The notes beneath the pieces are model-generated. The model was not told where the DNA came from. It did not search any database and was given only the letters and a program-made list of their open reading frames with translations. Shown here one piece after another: positions 1-8,006 of a DNA stretch of 64,000 nt (position 1 is its first letter; each line of letters begins with the position of its first letter). The stretch is taken from NCBI RefSeq assembly GCF_030381805.1, contig NZ_JAUDRH010000015.1, positions 186,001-250,000 of the forward strand, read 5' to 3'. This DNA comes from Chlorogloeopsis sp. ULAP01. GTDB taxonomy: Bacteria; Cyanobacteriota; Cyanobacteriia; Cyanobacteriales; Nostocaceae. The position numbers and the translations under genes are program-made.

Positions 1-790
1 CTTGCTGCGACTTTTGCAAGTAGCAGACTTAGATGTCGAAGAGGCACAGAGGGGAATTATCTATATTGACGAAATTGATAAAATTGCCCGTAAGAGCGAA
101 AATCCCTCCATCACGCGAGATGTATCTGGTGAAGGTGTTCAGCAGGCATTGCTGAAAATGTTAGAGGGAACAATTGCTAACGTGCCACCCCAAGGCGGGC
201 GTAAGCACCCCTATCAAGACTGTATTCAAATTGATACCAGTAATATCTTGTTCATTTGCGGTGGTGCTTTTGTCGGCTTAGAAAAAGTAGTAGAGCAGAG
301 AACAGGTAAAAAGTCAATCGGTTTTGTGCAACCAGGAGAAGGGCAGACAAAAGAAAAACGGGCAGCAGACACTCTCCGCTATCTTGAACCAGACGATTTA
401 GTTAAGTTTGGCATGATTCCAGAATTCATTGGTAGAGTACCAATGGTAGCGGTGGTAGATCCGTTAGATGAAGAAGCGCTGATGGCGATATTAACCCAAC
501 CTCGTAGTGCTTTAGTGAAGCAGTATCAAAAACTGTTGAAGATGGATAATGTCCAGTTAGAGTTTAAACAAGAAGCTTTGCGAGCGATCGCTCAAGAAGC
601 CTATCGCCGTAAAACTGGAGCAAGAGCGCTGCGTGGTATTGTTGAAGAACTGATGCTGGATGTGATGTACGAGTTGCCGTCTCGTAAAGATGTGACTCGT
701 TGTACAGTAACGAAGGAGATGGTGGAAAAACGTTCCACTGCCGAACTAATTATGCATCCGTCCACGATGCCTAAGCCAGAATCAGCTTAA
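1..790 (+). CDS. clpX: ATP-dependent Clp protease ATP-binding subunit ClpX (3' part)
   Basis: AAA+ unfoldase that delivers substrates to the ClpP peptidase in the cytoplasm. The gene enters from the left edge, so the N-terminal zinc finger and Walker A are outside the window. Visible are the Walker B segment (IIYIDEID) near the start, the NILFICGGAF strand, the IPEFIGR arginine-finger region and the sensor-2 helix (RKTGARALRG). The frame is open from the first complete codon to a TAA at 788-790. The C-terminus (about 262 residues visible) is normal for ClpX. In Nostoc-type genomes clpX lies in a tig-clpP-clpX group. An alpha/beta hydrolase follows here on the same strand after a repeat-rich spacer. 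Confidence 0.97.
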   Translation, partial: LLRLLQVADLDVEEAQRGIIYIDEIDKIARKSENPSITRDVSGEGVQQALLKMLEGTIANVPPQGGRKHPYQDCIQIDTSNILFICGGAFVGLEKVVEQRTGKKSIGFVQPGEGQTKEKRAADTLRYLEPDDLVKFGMIPEFIGRVPMVAVVDPLDEEALMAILTQPRSALVKQYQKLLKMDNVQLEFKQEALRAIAQEAYRRKTGARALRGIVEELMLDVMYELPSRKDVTRCTVTKEMVEKRSTAELIMHPSTMPKPESA

Positions 791-796
791 AGTATC

Positions 797-852
797 AATT
801 GCTAATTGCTAGTAGCTAGTTGCCTATTAGCTATTAACTATTAGCCGTTAGC
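797..852. repeat. Degenerate short tandem repeat (STRR) spacer
   Basis: Runs of related units of about 7 bp built on GCTAATT, GCTAGT and CTATTA fill most of the clpX-hydrolase spacer. It is the first of many such heptamer-type arrays in the window. No coding content is seen. Confidence 0.7.
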
Positions 853-893
853 AAAAAATTAAGAACTCAAAACTTAGAACTCGAAACTCTCAG

Positions 894-1814
894 ATGCCAT
901 ACATTAATGTTCGTGGCGTTGAGCACTACTATGAATGGATACGAAAATCATCTGCCTTAGAAAAGCCAGTGATGGTTTTCATTCACGGTTGGGCTGGTTC
1001 GGCTCGTTACTGGCGAAGTACTGCCGCAGCTCTATCAGAACAATTTGATTGTTTGCTTTACGATCTGCGGGGATTTGGACGTTCTCGTGGTAAACCTACT
1101 GCTGTAGCTCAAGCTAGTGAAGCAGTCATTGAATCGCATTCACCGCAGCAAGAATCAGAAGCAGCAAGAGAACTAACCTACGAATTAGAAGAATATGCGC
1201 ACGATTTGGCAACGTTGTTAGGTGAGTTAAAAATTCAACGTACCTATATCCAGGCTCATTCGATGGGTGCTTCTGTTGGAACTTTGTTTCTTAACCGTTA
1301 CAGCGATCGCGTGGAAAAAGCAATTTTAACGTGTAGCGGGATTTTTGAGTATGATGAAAAAGCGTTTGCAGCCTTTTACAAATTTGGCGGCTACGTGGTT
1401 AAGTTTCGTCCTAAATGGTTAGAAAAAATACCATTTGTAGACAGAATGTTTATGGCGCGATTTTTGTATAGCTCCATACCTGCTCAGGAACGTCGCGCTT
1501 TCTTGCAAGATTTTCTAATAGCAGATTATGATGCTGCATTAGGTACAATTTTTACTTCTGTTAGCAAAGCTGCTGCGGAGTTGATGCCCCAGGAATTTGC
1601 TCAAATAACGCCACCAACATTGATAGTATCAGGGGAGTACGATAAAATTATCCCCGCCGAGATGGGACGTCAAGCAGCTGCATTAAACGACAAAATAGAG
1701 TTTGTGGTGATTCCCAAGACAGCTCATTTTCCAATGTTAGAAGATGCCCCCACTTATTTGCGGACAGTAGGAGATTTTTTACAAATTCACACACCACAAG
1801 TGCAAGTCGGTTAA
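894..1814 (+). CDS. Alpha/beta-fold hydrolase
   Basis: Soluble alpha/beta hydrolase of 306 residues with no signal peptide. The oxyanion/HG motif is HGWAGS near residue 31. The nucleophile elbow is AHSMGAS (Ser near 124), the acid is in GEYDKIIP, and the catalytic His is in TAHFPMLED near residue 278. A region around residues 65-95, rich in Ala, Glu and Ser, lies where a loop is normally shorter. The substrate cannot be deduced. Sequences of this type include esterases, lipases and C-C hydrolases. It follows clpX on the same strand 104 bp away, an arrangement I recall from other Nostocales, but a functional link is only an inference. Confidence 0.9.
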   Translation: MPYINVRGVEHYYEWIRKSSALEKPVMVFIHGWAGSARYWRSTAAALSEQFDCLLYDLRGFGRSRGKPTAVAQASEAVIESHSPQQESEAARELTYELEEYAHDLATLLGELKIQRTYIQAHSMGASVGTLFLNRYSDRVEKAILTCSGIFEYDEKAFAAFYKFGGYVVKFRPKWLEKIPFVDRMFMARFLYSSIPAQERRAFLQDFLIADYDAALGTIFTSVSKAAAELMPQEFAQITPPTLIVSGEYDKIIPAEMGRQAAALNDKIEFVVIPKTAHFPMLEDAPTYLRTVGDFLQIHTPQVQVG

Positions 1815-1852
1815 AAGCGTGAGATCTCAGCTTTTCCCGACTTTCTACAGAA

Positions 1853-2632
1853 TTATGCTGGCTCGGCAAGATGAACGCTGGTACGATAAACCATGTCAAT
1901 AAAACCACGCTCATCACAACAGCACTCATACAATTCTTGCAAACCAGAAATAAGTTGTTCGTAAGCTAAACCTTGACGCGGAACGTAAGAAGCACTGATC
2001 GCACGCCCAATAAGTCCAGTTAAATCTAACTCTTGTTTATAGACAAACGTGTATTCACGAATATTAACAAAGTGCTTAGTTACAAATAGTGGTTCTACTG
2101 TCTGCATCCGCGACTCGGCTGGATGATTATTCGACGCTGCACGTATCAAGCGACTATATTCCACAGTCAAAGTATCTTCCTTGTCGCGGTTATTCCACAC
2201 TACTGCTAATCGTCCCAATCGCTTGAGAATACGGCGGAACTCAGATAAACTTGGCTGGGGATTGAACCAGTGGAAAGCTTGAAAACAAGTTACCAAATCC
2301 ACAGAAGCATCGTTGAGGTGGGTAAATTCTGCTGTTCCATCCCGAAATTCAACTAAAGGATGAAGTTCAGCCGCTTCTCTCATGGCTGCGTTTGGTTCAA
2401 TGGCGATTACTCTAACGCCGCGATCGCCTAACAACCGCGAAGAAATTCCTGTACCCGCACCAATATCTGCGGCTACCAGTTGGGAGGGAGGTGCTAACCC
2501 TTCCAAGATTTTATCAATGGCTGCGGCTGGGTAGCTTGGGCGGTATTTGACATAATCCTCGACTCTATCGGAAAAGCGATTCAGGGGGTTGAGTGTGTGC
2601 AGGGGTGTGGATGCGGGGTGATTTTGGCTCAT
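1853..2632 (-). CDS. Class I SAM-dependent methyltransferase
   Basis: A 259-residue Rossmann-type methyltransferase of the UbiE/Methyltransf_11 kind. Motif I is ADIGAGTGISSRLL near residues 55-68. The acidic motif is VRVIAIEPNAAM, and the post-I region (DLVTCFQAFHWF) is typical of small-molecule methyltransferases. The start is the ATG at 2630-2632. It is convergent with the upstream hydrolase, the two ends being about 40 bp apart. The substrate is unknown. The FxxRVEDYVKYRPSYP N-terminus is common to a family of uncharacterised bacterial methyltransferases. Confidence 0.88.
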   Translation of the reverse strand: MSQNHPASTPLHTLNPLNRFSDRVEDYVKYRPSYPAAAIDKILEGLAPPSQLVAADIGAGTGISSRLLGDRGVRVIAIEPNAAMREAAELHPLVEFRDGTAEFTHLNDASVDLVTCFQAFHWFNPQPSLSEFRRILKRLGRLAVVWNNRDKEDTLTVEYSRLIRAASNNHPAESRMQTVEPLFVTKHFVNIREYTFVYKQELDLTGLIGRAISASYVPRQGLAYEQLISGLQELYECCCDERGFIDMVYRTSVHLAEPA

Positions 2633-2883
2633 CAGTTGTAGTTAAAAAATTGAACAACAGAGGCGCAGAGAAACAGAGAGAGAAATTCAAAGGACTGCGA
2701 TCGCGCTATTTTTTACACTCTACAACTTTCATAATATTTTTTGTAGGATGGGCGATCGTTTTTAAAACTACTATGGAAGTTATAGGATTATCAGAACTAA
2801 TGTTCTACTATTGAAGGAAGGATTTCACTACATTACCCCTTCTTTTTTACTAACAGCTCTTTTCCTACTAGCTACATCAATTT

Positions 2884-3114
2884 ATGGAAAGAATAGTTAA
2901 CCTACACATCGAAAAATTACCAGAAGGCGTTTACTTAGCAACATCAGACGAAATTCAAGGTTTAGTTGTCCAAGGACAGACAGTTACTGAAACTTTAGAA
3001 ATTGCCCGTGATGTAGCACGTAAGTTGCTAGAAGCACAATCTCAGAATCAAGAACTAGATGATTTGCAACCAATAGCCGATCAGTTTAACTATCCTTTGA
3101 TTGTGGGTCAGTAG
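2884..3114 (+). CDS. hicB: HicB-type antitoxin
   Basis: A 76-residue protein resembling the HicB partial RNase-H fold. It has an N-terminal beta hairpin (NLHIEKLPEGVYLATS), a Gly-containing strand (IQGLVVQGQT), then the helix TETLEIARDVARKLLEA. HicB neutralises the HicA mRNA interferase and usually represses its own operon. It lies 7 bp upstream of the hicA start, the expected operon arrangement, although antitoxin-first order is the less common one for this family. No C-terminal DNA-binding HTH or RHH extension is visible, so autorepression may need another factor. Both genes appear intact, unlike their immediate neighbours. Confidence 0.8.
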   Translation: MERIVNLHIEKLPEGVYLATSDEIQGLVVQGQTVTETLEIARDVARKLLEAQSQNQELDDLQPIADQFNYPLIVGQ

Positions 3115-3121
3115 TCAATTT

Positions 3122-3349
3122 ATGGGTAGATTGGCTGGGTTTAGCTACAAAAAGATCATTAAAATTTTGAAATCTTTCGGTTTGGTTTTTCACCGTCAAG
3201 CAGCAGGAAGCCACGAAATCTGGTTTAATCCAGACACAAAGCGTTATACAACAATTCCTAACCATTCTGGTGATATGCCAGAAGGAACGTTACGTGCGAT
3301 TCTAGGACAAGCTGGTATTTATCCAGATGAATTTATTGAGCGTTCTTAG
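3122..3349 (+). CDS. hicA: HicA-type mRNA interferase toxin
   Basis: A 75-residue HicA toxin with a dsRBD-like fold. The opening is GFSYKKIIKILKSFG, followed by the signature GSHEIW with the catalytic His near residue 33, and then TIPNHSGDMPEGTLRAIL, which matches the family C-terminus. I chose the ATG at 3122, 7 bp after the hicB stop. A TTG at 3101 would overlap hicB and add seven residues not expected for the family. It probably cleaves mRNA when HicB is degraded. It lies in a small accessory island with restriction and nuclease remnants. Confidence 0.85.
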   Translation: MGRLAGFSYKKIIKILKSFGLVFHRQAAGSHEIWFNPDTKRYTTIPNHSGDMPEGTLRAILGQAGIYPDEFIERS

Positions 3350-3386
3350 TATTTATATGAGATATGTACCATTCACATCTAAAGTT

Positions 3387-3689
3387 TTAACTCCTCTTCA
3401 ACTGCTCTAAATAAGCTACTAAATCAGCAATCTCAGAAAAATCTAATCACGCTTCTCCTAAATCTTCTAACTGTTCAGCAGATAACTCTCGCACTTGCTT
3501 AATTAATGAAGAATTAAGTTCTCCAAAACGCCGATTTAGTTGACGACTAATTAATTTAAACGCTTCCTTTTGGACTATATCTTGATAAATTACTGACTCT
3601 CGCATAATATCCTCCCGTAAAAATTGACGAATCATATCTTTTTCAAACCGCAACCTAGCCAAAATCTCGAATACAAAAAATAATATCTA
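3387..3689 (-). pseudogene. Remnant of Rpn-family nuclease/putative transposase (DUF4351 tail)
   Basis: Minus-strand remnant. The readable part runs from RLRFEKDMIRQFLREDI through RQLNRRFGELNSSLI to QLEDLGEA, the family pattern of the C-terminal half of Rpn/DUF4351 proteins. A TGA at 3447-3449 interrupts it. Translation after the stop continues in the same frame as LDFSEIADLVAYLEQL and ends at a TAA (3387-3389), matching the expected tail. TTA to TGA is the likely change. The PD-(D/E)XK nuclease half is absent: a stop lies just upstream at 3687-3689 and no homologous sequence precedes it. A short TTG-initiated peptide could be made but would lack the catalytic domain. Confidence 0.75.
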
Positions 3690-3766
3690 CCTTAACTGAG
3701 TATTTTTCCTTAGCTTAAATTTTATTTATTAGTATATTATGAAACCACACTTTTAAATGTCTGAAT

Positions 3767-4705
3767 ATGACAATACCTGATTTTCAACAAATTATGCTTC
3801 CTTTACTGAAATATGCCAGTGACGAACAAGAGCACTCTCTCAGGGAAGCTATTGAAACTCTTACTGATGAGTTTAATTTGAGTGAAGAAGAAAGAAAGGA
3901 ATTGTTACCTAGTGGACAACAAGCAATATTTGATAATCGGGTAGCATGGGCAAAAACTTATCTTAAAAAAGCAGGGTTATTAGAAGCTCCAAAAAGAGGA
4001 TTTTTTAAGATTACTGAGCGCGGTACTAAAATATTAAGTCACAGCCCATCGGCAATAAACATACCGTTTCTCGAACAGTTTCCTGAATACATTCAATTTA
4101 AAAACAATAAAAAATTAGCTAATAATAGTAATTTACTCATTGATTCTTTAGAAGAGTTACCTAAGAATACATCTATTTTAGATAATACTCCTCAAGAGTC
4201 TATAGAAATCGGATATCAACAAATACGAAAAGAGTTAGAGATAGAAATTATCAATCGTGTTAAAAGCTGCTCTCCTGAATTTTTTGAAAGATTGGTAGTA
4301 GATTTACTTATCAAAATGGGATATGGAGGTTCAAGGCTTGATGCAGGTAGAGCCATAGGTAAAAGTGGTGATGGTGGAATAGATTGAATTATAAAAGAAG
4401 ATAAATTAGGTTTAGATATTGTTTATATTCAGACTAAAAGATGGGATAACACTGTTGTAGGCAGACCAGAAATTCAAAAATTTGTGGGCGCTTTACATGG
4501 TCAAAGAGCTAAAAAAGGAGTTTTTATTACAACTTCAAGATTCTCACAAGATGCTAAAGAATATGTAGCACTCATTGATAGCAAAATTGTATTAATAGAT
4601 GGACAAGAGCTAGCTCAATTAATGATTGATAATAATGTAGGAGTATCAATAGTATCTACTTATGAAATTAAAAAAATAGATTCAGACTATTTTACAGATG
4701 AGTGA
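3767..4705 (+). pseudogene. mrr: Mrr-type restriction endonuclease interrupted by one in-frame stop
   Basis: Reads as a complete Mrr protein of about 312 residues with a single in-frame TGA at 4385-4387. The N-terminal winged-helix domain spans about residues 1-95 (IFDNRVAWAKTYLKKAG, FKITERG). The catalytic domain begins at FFERLVVDLLIKMGYGG. The catalytic Asp lies in GDGGID immediately before the stop, and the QTKRW motif, supplying the Gln-x-Lys part of the active site, lies after it in the same frame. GGA to TGA is the simplest change (family consensus GGIDG). Mrr nucleases cut methylated DNA. As written, neither half contains a full active site. Readthrough or recoding at TGA cannot be excluded from sequence. 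Confidence 0.85.
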
Positions 4706-4769
4706 AATAAATGAGCTTAAATATTTCTCAAGTTTAAATTATATGCTCTTGGTACAGCTTAAAAACTTG

Positions 4770-4840
4770 CTCTCGCCTCCTTCGTGTCCTTCGCGTCTAC
4801 CCTACGGGAAGCCGCCCTGACGGGCGTCTATGGCGGTTCA
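4770..4840. repeat. Dispersed cyanobacterial repeat fragment
   Basis: Contains CGCGTCTAC, CCCTACGGGAAGCCGCC and a complementary GGGCGTCTATGGCGG. The same family recurs near 21003-21085 and 59077-59120. It is GC-rich compared with its surroundings and has self-complementary arms. It lies between the broken mrr gene and the groEL terminator. Confidence 0.6.
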
Positions 4841-4841
4841 A

Positions 4842-4911
4842 TAAAAAAACAAAACAGCCACCCCCCACAAGAAGCAGCTGTTTTTGCACTTAGACGGGCA
4901 TCTTGCCCGTC
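4842..4911 (-). terminator. Rho-independent terminator region of groESL
   Basis: Two hairpins follow the groEL stop in the direction of transcription. The first pairs 4893-4900 with 4904-4911 (GACGGGCA/TGCCCGTC). The second pairs AAAACAGC (4851-4858) with GCTGTTTT (4877-4884) and is followed on the minus strand by a T-run (GTTTTTTTA). The second is the better intrinsic terminator. Confidence 0.75.
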
Positions 4912-4925
4912 CCACAAGATAAATC

Positions 4926-6566
4926 TTAGTAATCGAAGTCGCCGCCACCCATGCCAGCGCCGGCACCAGCAGGAGCATTGTCCTTGGGTTCAGGCTTGTC
5001 AACAACGATACACTCAGTTGTCAACACCATACCAGCGATGGAAGCTGCGTTTTGCAGAGCAGAACGAGTCACTTTCGCAGGATCGACGATACCAGCAGTA
5101 AACAAGTCAACAAACTCGTTCTTAGCAGCATCGTAGCCAACGTTGAACTCTTTCTCTTTCACGCGCTCGGCAATCACAGCGCCATTCTGACCGGCGTTTT
5201 CAGCAATACGCTTCAGGGGAGCAGCCAGAGCGCGAGCTACGATCAACGCACCAGTCAATTCTTCACCCTTAAGGTTGCTGTTTGCCCACTCTTCGAGTTG
5301 GGGAGAGAGGTGAGCCAGAGTTGTACCACCACCAGGAACGATACCTTCTTCTACCGCAGCTTTGGTAGCGTTGATGGCGTCTTCTAGGCGCAACTTCTTA
5401 TCTTTCATTTCGGTTTCGGTAGCAGCGCCAACCTTGACGACAGCTACACCACCAGCTAACTTAGCCAGACGCTCTTGCAATTTTTCTTTGTCGTAGGAAG
5501 ATTCTGTTTCTTCCATTTGACGGCGAATTTGCTCGACGCGAGCTTTAACAGCTTGTTCGTTACCTTCCGCAACAATAGTGGTGTTGTCTTTGGTGATGGT
5601 GATGCGACGAGCTTTACCCAAAGAATCCAGCTTGGCGTTTTCTAACTTCAGTCCAGCATCTTCGGTGATGACTTGACCGCCAGTTAAAATCGCAATGTCT
5701 TCGAGCATTGCTTTGCGGCGATCGCCAAAACCAGGAGCCTTCACCGCAGCCACGTTGAGGACACCACGCAAGCGGTTAACTACCAGGGTTGCTAAAGCTT
5801 CTTTCTCGATATCTTCGGCGATAATTACTAAAGGACGACCAGCACGAGCTACTTGCTCTAGAACGGGTACGAGGTCTTGTACCAAGGCAATTTTCTTATC
5901 GGTGAGCAGTATGAAAGGCTCATCGAAGATTGCTTCCATCCGCTCTGCGTCGGTGGCGAAGTAGGGAGAGATGTAGCCTTTGTCAAAGCGCATCCCTTCA
6001 GTAATTTCCAATTCGGTGGTCATAGACTTCCCTTCTTCTAGGGAAATTACACCTTCTTTGCCTACCTTATCCATTGCTTCGGCAATCATCTGGCCAACTT
6101 CTTCGTCGTTACCAGCCGAGATGGCACCTACTTGAGCAATAGCTTTGGAATCTTCAACGGGACGGGCGTGTTCTTTGATTTTTTCTACCAAGAAGTTAGT
6201 AGCTTTATCAATACCGCGCTTGAGCAGAATAGCGTTTGCGCCAGCTGCAACGTTACGCAAGCCTTCTTTTACTACTGCGTGTGCCAAAACAGTAGCAGTG
6301 GTGGTACCATCACCAGCAGCATCGTTGGTCTTGGAAGCAGCCTGGCGAATCAAAGAAACACCAGTGTTTTCAACGTGATCTTCTAATTCAATTTCTTTGG
6401 CAATGGTTACACCATCATTAACGATTTGTGGTGCGCCAAACTTCTTCTCTAGTACTACGTTACGACCTTTAGGACCGAGGGTAACAGCTACTGCCTCAGC
6501 CAGGATATCCATGCCTCTTTCTAAGGCGCGACGAGCGTTTTCGTTGTAAATAATGCGCTTTGCCAT
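4926..6566 (-). CDS. groEL: Chaperonin GroEL (60 kDa, operon copy)
   Basis: A 546-residue group I chaperonin, full length. Seen directly: the nucleotide-binding LGPKGRNVVLEKKFG near residue 30, GDGTTTATVLA near residue 86, and the IVPGGGTTL segment of the equatorial domain. The tail is Gly/Met-rich (GAGAGMGGGDFDY) rather than a plain GGM repeat. It assembles as a 14-mer and folds proteins with GroES and ATP. It is the second gene of groES-groEL, with 82 bp between them. The CIRCE site upstream of groES indicates HrcA repression. Cyanobacteria usually carry a second groEL elsewhere; this one is the groES-linked copy. Confidence 0.98.
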   Translation of the reverse strand: MAKRIIYNENARRALERGMDILAEAVAVTLGPKGRNVVLEKKFGAPQIVNDGVTIAKEIELEDHVENTGVSLIRQAASKTNDAAGDGTTTATVLAHAVVKEGLRNVAAGANAILLKRGIDKATNFLVEKIKEHARPVEDSKAIAQVGAISAGNDEEVGQMIAEAMDKVGKEGVISLEEGKSMTTELEITEGMRFDKGYISPYFATDAERMEAIFDEPFILLTDKKIALVQDLVPVLEQVARAGRPLVIIAEDIEKEALATLVVNRLRGVLNVAAVKAPGFGDRRKAMLEDIAILTGGQVITEDAGLKLENAKLDSLGKARRITITKDNTTIVAEGNEQAVKARVEQIRRQMEETESSYDKEKLQERLAKLAGGVAVVKVGAATETEMKDKKLRLEDAINATKAAVEEGIVPGGGTTLAHLSPQLEEWANSNLKGEELTGALIVARALAAPLKRIAENAGQNGAVIAERVKEKEFNVGYDAAKNEFVDLFTAGIVDPAKVTRSALQNAASIAGMVLTTECIVVDKPEPKDNAPAGAGAGMGGGDFDY

Positions 6567-6630
6567 AATTCTCTAGTTCAATTCTTTATGTTTTAGTTGT
6601 CACTTGCCATTGATTCAGCAGTCATTTTTT

Positions 6631-6651
6631 ATGACTAATGACTAATGACTA
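6631..6651. repeat. ATGACTA heptamer x3 (STRR)
   Basis: Three perfect tandem ATGACTA units lie between groES and groEL. On the coding (minus) strand this reads as TAGTCAT repeats, and the first TAG (6649-6651) is the groES stop codon. Confidence 0.9.
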
Positions 6652-6960
6652 CGAAACGATCGCCAAAATGTCTTTTTCTGAAAGTAGTACATATTCATCG
6701 GTACCCAGTTTGATGTCGGTACCGGCATACTTGGAGTAAAGGACTTTGTCTCCTACCTTTACATCCATTGGCTGACGGCCGCCATCGTCTTTGACTTTAC
6801 CATCACCAACTGCAACTACTTCGCCTACTTGGGGCTTTTCTTTTGCAGTATCGGGTAAATACAGTCCGCCTGCGGTTTTTTCTTCAGAGGCGCTCACTTT
6901 CACAAAAACGCGATCGCCCAAAGGTTTAACGGTAGAAACGCTTAGAGATACAGCTGCCAT
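6649..6960 (-). CDS. groES: Co-chaperonin GroES
   Basis: A 103-residue GroES from the ATG at 6958-6960 (MAAVSLSVSTVKPLGDRV). An upstream in-frame start would run into the CIRCE element and add a non-conserved leader. The mobile loop (SASEEKTAGGLYLPDTA), the GEVVAVGDG strand and the VLYSKYAGTD segment are as expected. It forms a heptameric lid on GroEL. The stop TAG lies inside a TAGTCAT tandem array. First gene of the operon. Confidence 0.97.
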   Translation of the reverse strand: MAAVSLSVSTVKPLGDRVFVKVSASEEKTAGGLYLPDTAKEKPQVGEVVAVGDGKVKDDGGRQPMDVKVGDKVLYSKYAGTDIKLGTDEYVLLSEKDILAIVS

Positions 6961-6977
6961 ACGAATTTCGTGCCTTG

Positions 6978-7004
6978 TTAGCACTCTCAACTCCTGAGTG
7001 CTAA
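6978..7004 (-). promoter_or_regulatory. CIRCE operator (HrcA binding site) upstream of groES
   Basis: A perfect inverted repeat, TTAGCACTC (6978-6986), 9-bp spacer, GAGTGCTAA (6996-7004), which is the canonical CIRCE element. It ends 18 bp before the chosen groES start, so it lies in the promoter/leader. HrcA is the established repressor of such sites. Its gene is not in the window. Confidence 0.97.
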
Positions 7005-7295
7005 TTTAGCGAAGGATGATGCCCAATAGCAACAATTTGGGGTGTACGGGTTCCCGAACTTTCCAGTTCCAGAAGAATTTTGAGTAAAAATACTCTAATT
7101 GTTGGGTCTTTCAGGTTTTTTTGATTAAGTTACGAATATTTATATATGGTCAAATTTATTTGCAAAGCATGGAAATTGTTATAGAACAGAAATCAGAGAG
7201 TGTGAAATAGGTAAAAACTCAAGTGATCCAACCTAGTCTAGAAATAAGAAAAACCACTCAACAGCCACAAACAAAAGCCTTAAGTAATTGTATAG

Positions 7296-7683
7296 AAACT
7301 TTGGGACTTCAGAAAAATTCAGAGACATATTTTTATCTGTACTGTTCAAAATATGCCTAAATATTGTGCAAAAGAAGCTAGTCTGGAAACAAGGGAAAAC
7401 TTGAACAAGCGCCTAAAAACAGCTGGAGCTAGATTTTTCCCAACAGAGTCATCCCAGTTGCATACTTCCAAGCAAAGCCGACAGCTTGCGAGTTTGTTGC
7501 TCTGGGCCGATAATAGTTGTTTACCCGGATAGAGTCTGGGATCGCTAAACAACTGTAGAAGTTACTGAGCGAGTTATACAAAAACACTTAATAGGAAATA
7601 AGGTGGTTGAAGAGTATGCTTTTCTAGTCCATTCCTTGTCAGAAAATGCTTCGGTTTTTCGCAATCAACTGATATCAGCTTAA
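7296..7683 (+). pseudogene. Broken (2Fe-2S) ferredoxin-domain protein gene
   Basis: Two frames join into one thioredoxin-like [2Fe-2S] protein. Frame 1 gives RHIFICTVQNMPKYCAKEAS, then ETRENLNKRLK. After an A5 run at 7415-7419 (one extra A) the next frame continues as LELDFSQQSHPSCILPSKAD, then SLRVCCSGPIIVVYPDRVW. After a TAA at 7546-7548 (CAA to TAA fits) it resumes in the same frame as TTVEVTERVIQKHLIGNKVV and EEYAFLVHSL, ending at 7681-7683. The order matches the small cyanobacterial family: Cys-containing start, CxxCC-like SGPxxVVYPD strand, ERxIQxHLIG helix. With one frameshift and one stop it is very unlikely to be functional. No good start codon remains. Identification is by motif order, not a database search. 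Confidence 0.68.
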
Positions 7684-7802
7684 TAGCCGAAGGATATGGT
7701 AAGACAGCAAGCTAGAGAAAGTGCGGGTTAATTGTTAACAGGGAGCATATTTAGCCAAAAAGAATTTGATAATCTGAAAGATTATTATTCAATTGAAGTT
7801 TT

Positions 7803-7832
7803 TTGCCCGCTCCTTTCAAAGCGATATATAAT
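7803..7832 (+). promoter_or_regulatory. Candidate promoter for the downstream response regulator
   Basis: TTGCCC (7803-7808), 18-bp spacer, TATAAT (7827-7832), about 175 bp upstream of the chosen start. The rest of 7684-8006 is AT-rich with a small ATAATCT/AGATTAT hairpin and no recognisable gene. The -10 match is perfect; the -35 match is partial. Confidence 0.35.
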
Positions 7833-8006
7833 AACGCATTATAAATACTAATGCTCTACGTATCCTCACTGGACTTTTGCCATTGATATAGTAGTTTCTC
7901 AAAAGCAATTATTATTTTGAGATATTTACGAACCAAAGGCAAGTTAAGTAGGAAAAAGCACAAAATCACAACAAACCACCAAAAAGGATTGCTATTCAAG
8001 ACCTTG

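Noticed and set aside
2593..2814. 73-codon plus-strand open frame
   Set aside because: It overlaps the methyltransferase start on the other strand and repeat-like sequence (GAGGCGCAGAGAAACAGAG). No family pattern.
3101..3121. Upstream TTG start for hicA
   Set aside because: It would overlap hicB and add residues outside the HicA fold; the ATG at 3122 fits better.
5695..5964. Several frames of 60-110 codons antisense to groEL
   Set aside because: They follow from the codon bias of a long conserved gene on the other strand.
7353..7532. 59-codon ORF starting MPKYCAKEASLE
   Set aside because: Its first part belongs to the frameshifted ferredoxin-like pseudogene; its second half is out of frame with the conserved motifs.
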